From Urophycis tenuis (Eukaryota; Chordata; Actinopteri; Gadiformes; Phycidae): a stretch of DNA of 64,000 nt. Both the position numbers and the translations under genes were made by a program. Location: positions 407,501 to 471,500 of the forward strand of contig JAXIVH010000109.1 in assembly GCA_036785325.1 (NCBI GenBank), read 5' to 3'. The notes under the pieces are model-generated. The model ran no database searches and was not told the DNA's origin. It was given only the letters and a program-made list of their open reading frames with translations. This document shows, in pieces, positions 9,381 through 20,162 of the stretch. The first letter of the stretch is position 1; each line of letters begins with the position of its first letter.

Positions 9381-10823
9381 ATGCCAGCATCAGCGGTAGA
9401 AATACTATGTAAAAATAACCCCTTAAATAAAGATGAAATAATAAAAATCTCAGAAAAATGGGAAAAGAGAACCGCTAAACAAGGAACAAAATGGCCAAAG
9501 GAAGGGACATTTGATGTGGTTCTGTGTGAGGAGATGGAAGTAATGTTAAAAAATTACAAGTGTAACAAAACAGGAAAGAAATCAGTGGAGAAAAGGGAAA
9601 GAGAAAAGCTGATATTGTCCATGTTTAAGAAGGAAGGTGAGAATTGGAGGAAAAAAGAAAAGGTAACAAGAGAAATGGTCAATAGGGCCGAACAACCAAA
9701 ACCACCACCCCTTAAAAAGTGTCCACCACCCTACCACACAGGATTATACCCACTGATTTCAGGAACAGTAGATATAAAAGGAGAGATAGAAATTGACAGA
9801 GAAAATGAGGATCATGAAGAAAAATGGGGACCACACATACACATGGATTGTTACAAAGGGGTTAAAGGAGCGGTAAAGGAATGGGATAGTGACAGTGAAA
9901 GAGATGAGAGGGATAGTGATAGGAGGGGTTATGATATGTATGCAAGACAAGGTAGTTCAGCAACTCAGATAGAAAAAAAACCTTCTAGAAAACCTAGGGA
10001 GGGAGAGAAGGAATGCAGCTGGGAGGGGGGCCCACCACCCAGATGCAGTGACATCCCTCACAGCCCCCTAGTGGCCGAACTACAGGAAGAACTTAGGAAA
10101 TCACAAAAGGAGAGGAGGAAAAAAAGTTATGCAGGCGTTTATCCTATTCTGGTTAAGGGACAACAAGCTCAGTATGTCCCATGGGGATCACAGGACCTAG
10201 AGGGATTAGTATCTAGACTCCCTAACATACACAATGGGGCTTCAAAGTGGATCAGGATATTTGAGGAGAATACAGTAGGGAAGTTGATGGCGGTGGGGGA
10301 CCTGAAGGCTTTGTTGGCTAGAGTGCTAGGTATTGCCAAGATGGAGAGTGTACTGCAAAATGGGGGTCTGCAACATCTACTGGATGAAGGCGTTGATGGA
10401 ACAACGTTTGACATCTACCGATCAAACACCTGGGCGGCGCTAAGAAGTGAATACCCAACCCATGTGGACCACAAGAACCTGAGGGGCTCCACAATCGGTG
10501 ACACAGAGAATCCTGCATCCTTCCTGGAGAAGCAAGTCATGAGATGGAGATTGGAAACAGACCGAGACCCAGAGCAAGACCCACTGGTCTCCATCCTGTT
10601 TAGAACCTCCATAATAGAGACAATGCCTAGCTCAGTTCGGAACAAGCTAGAAGATGTGGTGGGACTGATCTCATCAAAGTCTCATAAAGAGTTCAGTGAT
10701 CATCTGGTCCATGCAGTGGAAAGATATCGTCAAAATGAACAAAAAATGCAAGAACAAAGCAGAGAGGTGCAGAGAAAGTTATCTCAGCTCCAGTTGAAAA
10801 TAACAAGAAATAACAAGAAATAA
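9381..10823 (+). pseudogene. ERV gag, matrix-capsid part (ends at frame break)
   Basis: 480-codon frame starting at the first ATG after an AAT-rich tract. It has a lysine-rich matrix-like N-terminus, a PPPY late-domain motif (KKCPPPYHTG, about residue 115), a charged spacer and a capsid-like part beginning near residue 250 (SYAGVYPILVKGQQ, later PNIHNGASKWIRIFE). It ends at TAA 10821-10823 inside three copies of the 10-bp unit TAACAAGAAA (10801-10830). The third copy brings the TAA into frame and shifts the downstream nucleocapsid to another frame, so the break is probably a repeat expansion. Gag would form the particle shell. Confidence 0.85.
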
Positions 10824-10876
10824 CAAGAAAGGACAAAGACAAGAAAAAACAGGCGGTCGTTGCAGAGCCAGCCACG

Positions 10877-11293
10877 ATGACACCTGTTGTCCAGCAGCCC
10901 CCACCTCAGATGAACATTTCTGCAGTTCCACAGCAGGCATCCTCTCCCCTAGTGCAACAGCCTCAGGCCCAAGGGTTACCCACCACACCAATTTTCAATG
11001 TATTCACCCAGAATAGAGAACAAGGGACTAACAATGGGTATAGGCAGAGACAGTTTAATCAATACAGAGGACCACAGGGTCAGCCAAGATATGGCCAAAG
11101 ACAGGGGCCACCCAATCAGTTCAGAAGGTTCAATGAATGTTGGTCATGTGGACAGGATGGTCATATGAGCAGGGACTGTCCAACAGTTCCTTTCCAACCA
11201 GTTCAGCAACAGAGACAGAGGGGACAGAGACAGCAAAGGCAGGAAGAATATAATCAGTACCCAGCGGGACCCTGGATGGGTCAAGGTTACTAG
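10877..11293 (+). pseudogene. ERV gag nucleocapsid part (out of frame)
   Basis: Q/P-rich segment with one CCHC zinc knuckle, CWSCGQDGHMSRDC (C-x2-C-x4-H-x4-C), flanked by arginine- and glutamine-rich RNA-binding sequence. It is in a different frame from 9381-10823. The ATG at 10877 is probably not a real start; the segment belongs to gag. One knuckle fits gamma-like retroviruses. The stop at 11291-11293 is followed by protease. Confidence 0.8.
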
Positions 11294-11398
11294 GGCTGCC
11301 CAGAGAATCCACAAGGGGAGGGTCAGCATGTAGCAATTACGAAACAGGCTGATGAGGAACCAATACTGCAGGTTCTAGTAAATGATAGAGGCACACCA

Positions 11399-12310
11399 AT
11401 GATGGCAGATACTGGAGCAACTTACACATGTGTAGGTTCAAAATATGCCTCTCACCTCCCAATGGCGAAAAAATTTATCAAAACTGTAGGATTCTCGGGA
11501 CAAACACAGTTAATACCAGTGACAGCTCCAGTAACGCTACAATTACATGGACGTACAGCTAAAATACCCATTTTGGTATCGGACACCACGGCGGTCAATC
11601 TAATAGGGAGAGATGCATTATGTAAATTAGGAATGCAAATATTATGCACACCTCAAGGCATACTAATTGACACTACAGGGACATCTCAAATGGTGGTATC
11701 AGAGCCAGACACAGCAAATGTCTACTGGATAGGAGACATTCAAGAGCAGGTAAATGTAACAATGACAAAATGGGGTAGCTACATCAGAGCTGCGTATGCA
11801 CACGGTGTATGTCATTTGTTCGGAGCAGTATGGAAAATGAGGGGATTTAAGAAAACAGATGGGTCTCCCATATTACATTGTGATCAGATTGTGGAATTGA
11901 TGTTGGCACTGTTACTGCCCAAGCAAGTGGCAATATTCAAATGTCAGGCTCATAAGAAAGGTCATGATTATGTCGTCAAAGGTAACAATGCTGCAGATGA
12001 GGCTGCCAGGGTAGCCTCAAACACTAGCAGGGCGGTCCAGGCAGTACTGGTCATGCCTGAAGCTGCACCTACTGCAGAAGATGTTGTTCGCATGCAAGAA
12101 AAGGCTGGAGTCTATGAACAAAACATGTGGCTAAAGAGGGGCGCTGCACGTACCCCCACAGGGTTATGGAGAACCCATGATGGGATGATGTTGGCACCTA
12201 CAGCGTTGTTAGGTTTACTTATCACTAATGCGCATGGTTTTGACCATTGCGCAAGGGGGGAAGTAATGAGGAAAATTCGAGAACAAGGTTTTTGGTCATC
12301 ATATTTGTAA
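11399..12310 (+). pseudogene. ERV protease fused in frame to RNase H end; RT missing
   Basis: Starts in an aspartic protease (ADTGATYTCV active site, later NLIGRDALCKLG). At about residue 125 it jumps directly to the C-terminal part of a gammaretroviral-type RNase H (YAHGVCHLFGAVWKMRGF, IFKCQAHKKGHD, GNNAADEAARVA), then runs into the integrase zinc domain (HGFDHCARGEV). No RT palm or fingers motif and no catalytic xxDD box is present, so about 600 codons were lost with frame kept. An in-frame TAA at 12308-12310 then separates it from the integrase at 12314. The product could at most be a protease. Confidence 0.88.
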
Positions 12311-12313
12311 ACA

Positions 12314-13417
12314 ATGGTTGATAATCAACTTAATGAATGTGAGATATGTGCAAAAAACAATGTAAGAAAAACAATCACAACTCCATTGGGACACATTCCT
12401 ACACCTGAGGGACCATTTAGACATTTGGTCTTAGATTATGTGGATATGATTAAGAAGGTGAATGGAAAAAGGTACATGTTAGTGGTCATAGACAGATTTA
12501 GCAGATGGGTGGAAGCAGTCCCATCAAAAGATCAAAGTGCAGCTACTGTAATCAAATTCTTGACGAGAGAAGTTATGCCGAGGTTTGGAATTCCGACAGA
12601 AATAAGCTCAGATAATGGCTCAGCATTTATCCAGAAAACTGTGAAACAAGTAATACAGCATCTACACATCAAACAAAGGTTGGGTTGTGTGTATCATCCT
12701 CAGTCACAAGGAATGGTGGAAAGGGTGAATGGCACACTTAAGACAAAAATAAATAAAATATGTGCAAGTGCCAAAATGAATTGGATTGATGCACTACCAC
12801 TAGCACTAATGACTTATCGCATGCAAGCTAACAGAATGACGCATCTAACTCCGCATGAAATGCTTACGGGTCGACCCATGCCTGCACCTACGCTCAGAGG
12901 ACCCCACAAGGGCCCTCCATTGGAACAATTGCAATTGGAAATAAGGGAATATGTCAGACAACTAACTGCTATACACAAGCTTATATTCAAACAGGAAAAA
13001 AACAGAGCTCCAGAGCCGGAAGATGATCCTCCTAGGGGGGTGGAGCCCGGTGACCAGGTCTACATAAAAGTGTTCCGGAGAAAGTGGAATGAGCCAAGGA
13101 GAGACGGACCATTCAAGGTGATCAGAGCAACGCCAACTGCCATCCAGGTGGAGGGAAACACCACCTGGTACCACCTCAACCACTGCACAAGAGTCACCCA
13201 GCCAAGGACGAGAGAGGAGCCAGGGAAAGATCAGGATGCTGACGCATCCAGACCCAACCAACCGCCCCAGAAGGACCAGACCCAACCCAGCCAGGAGCAA
13301 CTGCACCCAACCGAGGACCATGTTCCTGATACTCTACAGCCTCTGGCAGATTCCATTGGCCCAAGGGTGGAGCCAAAGGACGGAGGAAGCATCAATGACA
13401 CAACAGGACTGGAGTAG
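12314..13417 (+). pseudogene. ERV integrase (follows an in-frame stop)
   Basis: Same frame as 11399-12310, divided from it only by one stop codon. It shows the second half of the HHCC zinc finger (CEICAKNN) and a catalytic core with Asp in LVLDYVDM, Asp in SSDNGSAF and Glu in GMVERVNGTLK. The C-terminal domain (RRDGPFKVIRAT...WYHLNHCTRV) resembles the GPY/F module of gamma-like integrases and some LTR elements. Core residues are intact, but the stop within the zinc domain would prevent a normal Pol product. The 3' end overlaps the start of the env frame, as in many retroviruses. Confidence 0.9.
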
Positions 13418-16004
13418 CCAGATATCAAGAGACAGTACTAGGGATAACATGAGAGTGTCGCAGGAACAGCCGGTTCTGAGGTATTTGAGACGAGTAAGCC
13501 AAATAAGGGAGAAAAGGTCAAAAAGAGTGGTCTTACAAGCCCAAATACCCTCTCAAGAACTAAAATCAAGAGAACAAATTACTTTTGAGGTAGAGTTAGG
13601 AGAGATAATGCTATGCTTGGTAGGCTTTCACCAGGAATACGGTCCATTTGATATTGGACAAGGTCGGTGTAAAATAGGTATCCAGAAAGGTCGTATACAT
13701 TGGTGTTTGACAGTAACATTAGAAGATCAGCAGGACCATCTAAAAGATAAATATAAACTAGGAATGAGGAAAGGTGAGTTTCCAAATGTAGAGTGGGAAA
13801 CAAAAGTAGATCTTCAACCGAAAACCAAAGATCTCTGTACAACACAAGAACAAAATAGCACTGTGGCTCTAACCAAACAAAATGAATCAGAGAAAATGAT
13901 AATGCCAATCATTACTACACCAGAGAATACCCCAATTACTGACAAAGTAGAGTTAACTACAGGTTCTGATAAAATAGCTACAACCTCAGTTGTGAATGAA
14001 ATAAAAGAGATTCCAGTTATCAGTACATTGGAAACAGTCTCAGTTGCAAGTAACCTGACACCAACCATAGCCACAGCCAAGCCGAGGGATATCCTAACAA
14101 CAAGGGATGAAACGAAGATTGTAAAAGGTCCAACAACCTTAACGACCATTAGTACAGAAGCAACTGTAGCTATAGAGATACCAATACCCACCTTGGAAAT
14201 GATTGATAAAATAACAAGTCCCGCCTTAAAGGTTGAAACAATAACAACAAACGATAAAGTAGCCATTTTTCAGACAAAAGTGCCCGCAACAACAACCCCA
14301 AACGCAAGGATAATGGACAATGTAAAAGAGAAGGATGATCGACTCCCTATAACAAAAAAAACGGCGAGAGCCATAAAACAGGACATATTTGTAAAACAGG
14401 ATACATCTGATCACTACGAACGCAAAATTAAAGTAACAACAGTAGACCGGTTGTATGATCAAGCAATAGAAAATAGTTGGTATAAATGGGTGGAGTTCAC
14501 TGGGAAACAGATTGATGCAGATAATTGCTATTTATGTAGTAAAAACCGTCAACGTGCATTATACGTAGTAAACTATGAACACGACTGGGAAGAATGCAGA
14601 ACCAGCGAGACACAGATCCAAGGAACAGAGGAAGAAGTGGCGGAAAAACTAGCTAACCTAAATAAGTTACGAGCAACAACGAGTATATCCGCAGACAAGG
14701 ATCAATATCATCACGAGCTGTGTCCACTACGATGTTTAATGTTTCTAGGAACAGAAAGGTTCACCCGATATTTGGCCCAAAAACAATGGCCTGTGGGAAT
14801 TATAATGAACAGGTGTATAGAAATGGACGTAACTCTGACCCACGAAGTAGGCAAAGCAACACTTCCATTAGGAACAGATTTTAATATAGAGGAAGGATTA
14901 GACTGTTATCAAAACGACCAAAAGCTCAACAAAGGCATTTATGTGGGTCGTGTGGAAGAAGCTAAGTGTAAAACAATCTGGAATGTTGCCATGTATGACA
15001 CCGACAAACACCCACCACATATGATAAAAAGTGATAAACATCCAACAGACCCTGCCCGAATTGCAGCGGAATCATTTATGGCGAACATGTGGTGGGAAGG
15101 TGCATTACTAGAGCAGGATAAAGTAGTAGCAGACCATTTTTGGATCTGTGGAAGCAAAACTATTCGCGCCATACTACCTGAGCAGTGGTATGGAAGGTGT
15201 GCAAGAGTACGAGTTGTAACGGAAATTGTAATACTTCCAGCATTAGACAGGATTGTAAACAAGTCAGAGACAAATGGGTTAGATAGACAAAAAAGAGGAT
15301 ACACACCGGATAAGGGAGTCAAAATTAATAAAATAGGACAACCCACAGGTATACCAAGCAGATTCAAGGCCAGGAACGAAGTAGCAGCAGGATTTGAAGC
15401 TATCCTGCCAATAATAGGACTAGTGAAAAACACTGAATGGATTAACTACATTTATTATAATCAACAGCGGTTTATTAATTATACGGATGACGCTCTTTCC
15501 GCCTTAGGTGAACAGTTGAAAGCCACAAGTGCTATGGCTTTGCAAAACAGGCAAGCACTAGATTGGCTCTTAGCGGAGAAGGGAGGAGTGTGTGAACTCA
15601 TAGGCGAAATGTGTTGCACCTTTATCCCAGATAATACTGCGCCAAACGGAACGTTCACACTTGCCATGAATAAACTCAAAGGGCTAAGACAGGAGGTCAA
15701 AGACAATGCGGGATATGGGAAAGATTGGTTGGCATGGCTAGATTTGCGTATGGGAAAATGGGGAACAATACTGGCTCAGCTAGGAGCAATTGTTTTGATT
15801 GTACTCTCAATAATGGGATTGATTTTTTGTTGTTGTATTCCAGTACTAAGGTCCATGCTAGAATCAAGGCTAAATAAACAAATGCTCATTATGTCCGAAG
15901 CCATAGTTGAGGAGGAAAGAATAGAATGGGAGTATATTGGGTACAAACGGCAGAGTGCTTATGGTGATAATGAAGACATGGACGGTGAGGAATCAGAGAT
16001 TTAA
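13320..16004 (+). CDS. ERV envelope glycoprotein, open frame of 894 aa
   Basis: The open frame reaches back to 13236, but ATG 13320 is the likely start because it opens a signal peptide (MFLILYSLWQIPLAQG). The surface part is long, about 640 residues, with a Thr/Ile-rich, probably O-glycosylated middle section and a CYLC motif. A furin-type RQKR site lies near 15288. The transmembrane subunit has a CELIGEMCC (CX6CC) disulfide motif after a heptad-rich helix, a hydrophobic anchor (GAIVLIVLSIMGLIFCCC) and a short acidic tail. CxxC plus CX6CC is the mark of gamma-type envelopes. No frame break was seen, unlike gag and pol. Whether it is expressed or has a host role cannot be told from sequence. 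Confidence 0.88.
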   Translation: MFLILYSLWQIPLAQGWSQRTEEASMTQQDWSSQISRDSTRDNMRVSQEQPVLRYLRRVSQIREKRSKRVVLQAQIPSQELKSREQITFEVELGEIMLCLVGFHQEYGPFDIGQGRCKIGIQKGRIHWCLTVTLEDQQDHLKDKYKLGMRKGEFPNVEWETKVDLQPKTKDLCTTQEQNSTVALTKQNESEKMIMPIITTPENTPITDKVELTTGSDKIATTSVVNEIKEIPVISTLETVSVASNLTPTIATAKPRDILTTRDETKIVKGPTTLTTISTEATVAIEIPIPTLEMIDKITSPALKVETITTNDKVAIFQTKVPATTTPNARIMDNVKEKDDRLPITKKTARAIKQDIFVKQDTSDHYERKIKVTTVDRLYDQAIENSWYKWVEFTGKQIDADNCYLCSKNRQRALYVVNYEHDWEECRTSETQIQGTEEEVAEKLANLNKLRATTSISADKDQYHHELCPLRCLMFLGTERFTRYLAQKQWPVGIIMNRCIEMDVTLTHEVGKATLPLGTDFNIEEGLDCYQNDQKLNKGIYVGRVEEAKCKTIWNVAMYDTDKHPPHMIKSDKHPTDPARIAAESFMANMWWEGALLEQDKVVADHFWICGSKTIRAILPEQWYGRCARVRVVTEIVILPALDRIVNKSETNGLDRQKRGYTPDKGVKINKIGQPTGIPSRFKARNEVAAGFEAILPIIGLVKNTEWINYIYYNQQRFINYTDDALSALGEQLKATSAMALQNRQALDWLLAEKGGVCELIGEMCCTFIPDNTAPNGTFTLAMNKLKGLRQEVKDNAGYGKDWLAWLDLRMGKWGTILAQLGAIVLIVLSIMGLIFCCCIPVLRSMLESRLNKQMLIMSEAIVEEERIEWEYIGYKRQSAYGDNEDMDGEESEI

Positions 16005-16683
16005 CCTGGCCTCAAGGAGGTTCACATTGATCATGCAGGTAGCCTCTCCAAGTGAAGCTGTGTCAACAACATGAAGGCAAAGAAACATCGACAACAACAT
16101 TGCCCAACAATCTCTACGTTTTTTGTTTTGCAAGTAGTTTAGATTGGTTATTAGTATAATGTGTTAGAAGTATACATATATTATGTTTAAACTTATAGTA
16201 GTGTGATAGTTTTGACCTGATGATTGTTGAATTAGCAAGTCATTTAGTAGTTTTATATTTTGTGTGTTTTTCAGTTCTTTTTTATTTACCTCAAATTCAT
16301 CTGTTCATCATATTGTCACCATTTCATAATATGCTCATTGATTGTTGAATGCTGAGTTGAATTTTCATGTGATATGACGAGAAACAGTCCCGTAGAAGGA
16401 GGTTTTCCCTACAAAAGGTAGGTTTACTCCAGGAGGACTGAGGAGGTGCATGGGGATTTTTACTACATTCCTGTAATTGGGCATTAGGACAGGGAAGTAG
16501 ATGTTTATCACAATGTACCTCGTGATGAAGGCCTGAGACTCTGATGAGAGCCACATTTGATGGTCGGAGAACTTGAAGTCTGAATCACTATGTCACTATG
16601 AAATGTGATTATAAGTTCACACTTATGAGACACTAATACCAAAGGTTGTAATATGTAGTCATAATTTTTGGGACTTGGTAAGC

Positions 16684-16697
16684 CCCAAAGGGGGGAA
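16684..16697 (+). promoter_or_regulatory. ERV polypurine tract
   Basis: CCAAAGGGGGGAA directly abuts the 3' LTR, the normal place for plus-strand priming. Confidence 0.8.
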
Positions 16698-17134
16698 TAT
16701 GGAAGATATTAACCAAGTTAAAACTAGTACAATCATTGGGTTTTCCATGTAAAGCATGAACTAACTGTGGAGAGAAACAGATGCCCACTCATAAATACCT
16801 CCCTGGGTTCAACTCAAGGGTCACCCCCTGGTTCACCCCATGTTATCTTTAAGGTGCCTGCTTAGTGGTGGTCAGAACAGGCATGGGGAGGATGGGCACC
16901 GGCAATAAAGGAAGGAAGGACCATTTGTGTATGGTATAGGATGTTTAAGGTGATGACATCATGCTTGGAAAACAGGACAAAAAGGGGCACACGGGGGATG
17001 TGCGGCAGTCACTTTGCAAACCGACTCAGGCTTTGTGTTGCTTCGCTGCAAGCGATAATAAAGTCTTGATCATTCAAACTGCGGCCTCCCAGAACCCTCT
17101 TACTTTTGTTAAGATATGTGCTTTAGCCACCACA
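16698..17134 (+). repeat. Retroviral 3' LTR
   Basis: 437 bp, same length as the 5' LTR and nearly identical. Followed by target duplication CTTG at 17135-17138. Confidence 0.92.
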
Positions 17135-18126
17135 CTTGGCACAGTAGCTGCAGCGACAGCAGTGGTGCCGCTGGGTCTCCTCCGGGCTCGACCGCTGCAG
17201 AAGTGGCTGAATGCATTCCACCTTCATCCAGGCCGAGACAGATGGGTGAAACTCAGGGTGACGCAGTCATTAAAGTGAGCGCTGCGGCCCTGGAACAAGG
17301 AGACTCTGCTAACTCAGGGAGTCCGACTAGGGAACATCCCATCACACAGGACTGTTGTGTCCACAGATGCCTCCCTAACTGTGTGGGGTGCAGTTTGGGA
17401 AGGCAGGATGGTGAGCGGTTCTTGGGACCCCCGCTGGCGGGAAGAGCACATAAACGTGCTGGAGTTAAGGGCGGTCCATCTGGCCCTTCACGTTCTCGTG
17501 AGGTCGGACGACTCCTCTGCAGTTTACCACATAAACCACCAGGGGGGGGCACCAGATCCTTGCGCAGCCTCCAGGTGGCCAGGAAGCTACTGGAGTGGGC
17601 CTTCATTCACCTCGCTTCGCTGAGAGCGGTGTTCATTCCAGGGGTACAGAATCGGGTGGCGGACCTCCTGTCCAGGACGGATCCTCTCCCAGGCGAGTGG
17701 AGGCTACACCCAGATGTGGTAGCTCAGCTTTGGTCCCGGTTCGGCAGAGCACACGCCGACCTGTTTGCATCGTCGGAGACTACTCACTGGGACAGGTGGT
17801 TCTCAATAAAGGAGGAGAATGCACCACTCGGGCTGGATGCCCTGTCCGAGACTGGCCTGCAGGCCTTCTGTATGCCTTGCCTCCTTTTCCCGTACTCCTT
17901 CACGTGCTCCACAGGATCCTCACGGGTCATTGCAGGGTCCTGCTGATTGCTCCCAGGTGGCCGAGGAGGCGTTGTTTTTCCCGCTCTCCTCCGTCTGCTT
18001 CATGGGCAACCATGGCCTCTTCCAGTCAGGGCAGATCTCCTGTCCCAGGCGGACGGGCAGATCTGGCACCCCGGTCCAGCAGTGCTTCAATTGTGGGCAT
18101 GGCCGCTGCTCAGCCCCTCCCTCACG
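17135..18126 (+). pseudogene. DIRS RT end and RNase H
   Basis: Resumes the DIRS pol after the retrovirus: LGTVAAATAVVPLGLLRARP and LHPGRDRWVKL (RT thumb/connection), then, in another frame (17357-17623), VVSTDASLTVWGAVW with the first RNase H Asp, HINVLELRAVHLAL with the Glu, and VLVRSDDSSAVYHINHQGG with the third acid. Beyond 17600 the reading continues in shifted frames (GVQNRVADLLSRT, the fourth-acid region). Several frameshifts make it inactive. Confidence 0.85.
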
Positions 18127-18132
18127 AGTTAG

Positions 18133-18969
18133 ATGAGGCAGCCAGGCACACCTTACGGAGTGCCAGAGCTCCCTCCACGCAGGCCTGCTATGGCCAGAAA
18201 TGGAGAGTGTTTTCAGGCTGGTGTGTCAACAGGCACTTTGACCCAGCTGCGAGTTCTGTGCACAGTTTTAAATTTCCTTCAGTCACTTCTGGATGCCGGA
18301 AAGGCAGTCAGCACTGTGAAAGTCTATGTGGCAGCTATCTCTTCCTTCCATCACACAGTTGACGGACTCACTGTGGGAACACATCTGTTGGTCTGCCAAT
18401 TTCTTAGGGGAGCGCACCGCCTCCGGCCTGGCAAAGCTCTAAGGCCTCCATCCTGGGACCTTCTCACGGTATTGCATTCACTGGCAGAAGCTTCATATGA
18501 ACTGTTGGACACGGCAGAACTGAAGTGGCTGACGCAGAAAACAGCGTTCCTCTTGGCAATTTGCTCGGCAAAATGAGTCAGCGAGCTGCATGCCTTGTCT
18601 GTTAGTGACCAATGTCTTAGGTGGAAGGCAGACTACATGGGGGTGTCGCTATGGCCGAATCCATCTTTCCTTCCCAAAGTTGTGAATCCTCAGACCTTGC
18701 ATCAGGTGATTGAGATTAGCTCTCTCTCGGAGTCTGCTCACATGGTAGATAGCCCGACTCTGGTAAGTCTGTGCCCGGTGAGGGCATTACGGACGTATGT
18801 GGGACGTACTCAGTCACTCAGACAATCTCACCTACTGTACAACTATTTGTCTGTTATGGAGGGAATAAATCTGGCGAGCCAGTTTCCAAACAGAGGCTGT
18901 CACACTGGGTGGTCGATACCATCTCCCATGCCTACGACAGTCAGAATCTCCCTGTTCCTGGCCAACTAG
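18133..18969 (+). pseudogene. DIRS tyrosine recombinase (broken)
   Basis: Two main frames (18133-18576, 18595-18969). The first matches the N-terminal core-binding part seen in DIRS recombinases (STVKVYVAAISSFH, FLRGAHRLRP, TAFLLAICSAK); a serine/arginine stretch normally follows that last motif. The second reads LCPVRALRTYVGRTQ and then decays (LSHWVVDTI is in another frame). Near 18969-19004 a VAHSTRSTAMS-type HSTR box is seen. DIRS elements use this enzyme instead of an integrase. Stops and frameshifts are present. Confidence 0.85.
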
Positions 18970-19237
18970 TGGCACACTCTACTAGGAGTACAGCTATGTC
19001 ATAGGCCGCATTGACAGGGGTCCCAGTAGCAGACATCTGTGCAGCTGCTTCTTGGAGCACGCCATGCACATTTACACGGTTTTACAGAGTCAATGTGGCT
19101 GCACTGAGCTCAGCAGTTCTTTCTGCTGCTCGCAGGACTTAAAAGACGCATGGTTCTTTGTTCCTCACGACTTAGATGGCTTTAGTCATCCAGAGTGTAA
19201 CGACCGTGGTGACGGTCTGAGTGAGGTCGAAATAGAT

Positions 19238-19482
19238 CGTAAGTTATGTACATAACTATGGATCTATGAGACCGAACGATGACCGTCACCATCCCTTGTC
19301 GCTCGGAACGAGCTGAGGCATTCCAGGCAAGAGGAAGTGGCTGGCTCATTTGGGAGCTAATATAGGAAGTGAGCCAAGCCACCTGTGGTCAGTCACATTA
19401 CTTTGTTGTCATTAGTTCATACTTTGTTGTCATTAGTCATCGTTCGTTCTCATAGATCCATAGTTATGTACATAACTTACGT
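19238..19482. repeat. DIRS right-end inverted repeat
   Basis: The arm at 19238-19284 (CGTAAGTTATGTACATAACT...) is repeated inverted at 19435-19481 with one mismatch seen and about 150 bp between. Each arm contains the 14-bp palindrome GTTATGTACATAAC. This is the expected end structure for a DIRS circular replication intermediate. Just inside the right arm, ACTTTGTTGTCATTAGT is repeated in tandem. Confidence 0.75.
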
Positions 19483-20162
19483 TACATTACATGGCTTAGG
19501 TGCAGCGTCAATTTTGTCCTGTGATTTGTGGAGGCCTTCTTTATCAATTATATGTCCACAGTACTCAATGGAGTCCTTGAAAAATTCACATTTGTCCTTA
19601 TTGGCTCTCAGTCCACATTTGGCTAGTCTAGTTAGGACTGCTTCCAGATTAGCAAGATGAGAGCAATTGTCCTCGCCTGTTACAATGATATCATCCAAGT
19701 AGCACTGCATGCCGGCAATGCCCTGTAGGACCTGATCAATAGCACGCTGCCACACTGCCACACTGCAGACGCAACCCCAAACTGAAAAAGGCCTTTTTGG
19801 GTAATGATTGTGAGGTACTTCTTTGATGTTGCCTCCATTTCCATGTGCAGGTAAGCTTGGGCCAAGTCAATCTATGAAAAATGTTGCCCACCGGCTAACG
19901 ATGCAAAAATGTCATCTATGTGCGACAATGGGTACTGGTTTGCATGTTATACTGGATTAACTGTAACTTTGAAGTCACCGCATAGCCTTAATGCACCATT
20001 TTTCTTTACTACGGGTACAATTGGTGATGCCCAGTCTGACCATTCAACTTTGGACAGAATGCCCTGGTCTTCGAGTCTTTTCAGTTCTGTCTCAACTTTA
20101 GGCCGCAACGCATAGGGACGAGGTTTCAAGAACTTGGGCAGTAATCTCTTTAAGAGTTCCAA
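19483..20162 (-). pseudogene. Gypsy reverse transcriptase (broken, cut at DIRS junction)
   Basis: Minus strand: the first RT block at 19947-20162 (WSDWASPIVPVVKKNGALRL), then a middle part at 19680-19865 (AQAYLHMEMEATSKKY), then 19483-19761 with the intact YLDDIIVTG catalytic box and the GHIIDKEGLHKSQDKIDA thumb. The reading stops at ...PCNVT, where gypsy RT normally continues into the RSFLG motif and RNase H; DIRS sequence begins there instead. Frameshifts also separate the three blocks. Confidence 0.9.

Larger units (their letters stand above)
6887..17134 (+). mobile_element. Class I (gamma-like) endogenous retrovirus, RT deleted
   Basis: Provirus of 10.2 kb with 437-bp LTRs at 6887-7323 and 16698-17134 and target duplication CTTG (6883-6886, 17135-17138), inserted in the DIRS RT region. 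The layout is LTR, PBS, 2-kb structured leader, gag, pro fused to the end of RNase H, integrase, env, purine tract, LTR. Gamma-like calls rest on a PPPY motif and single zinc knuckle in gag, an integrase with a GPF-type C-terminal domain, and an env with a CX6CC motif. The reverse transcriptase is missing, gag has a frame break and integrase has an in-frame stop. The two LTRs differ at only one position that I noticed (A/G at 7184/16995), so the insertion is recent. Confidence 0.92.
4080..19482 (+). mobile_element. DIRS-type tyrosine-recombinase retrotransposon (left end deleted)
   Basis: Plus-strand DIRS element nested in the gypsy. In order it carries a gag-like ORF, reverse transcriptase, RNase H and a tyrosine recombinase, which is DIRS and not LTR architecture. 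The right end is a terminal inverted-repeat structure (19238-19482). The expected matching repeat is not seen at the left end, near 4080, so that end appears deleted together with the gypsy RNase H. The element was then hit by a LINE (4683-6155) and a retrovirus (6887-17134). The left limit is approximate. Confidence 0.85.

Noticed and set aside
13814..14266. 150-codon minus-strand frame
   Set aside because: Shadow of the Thr/Ile-rich part of the retroviral env on the other strand.
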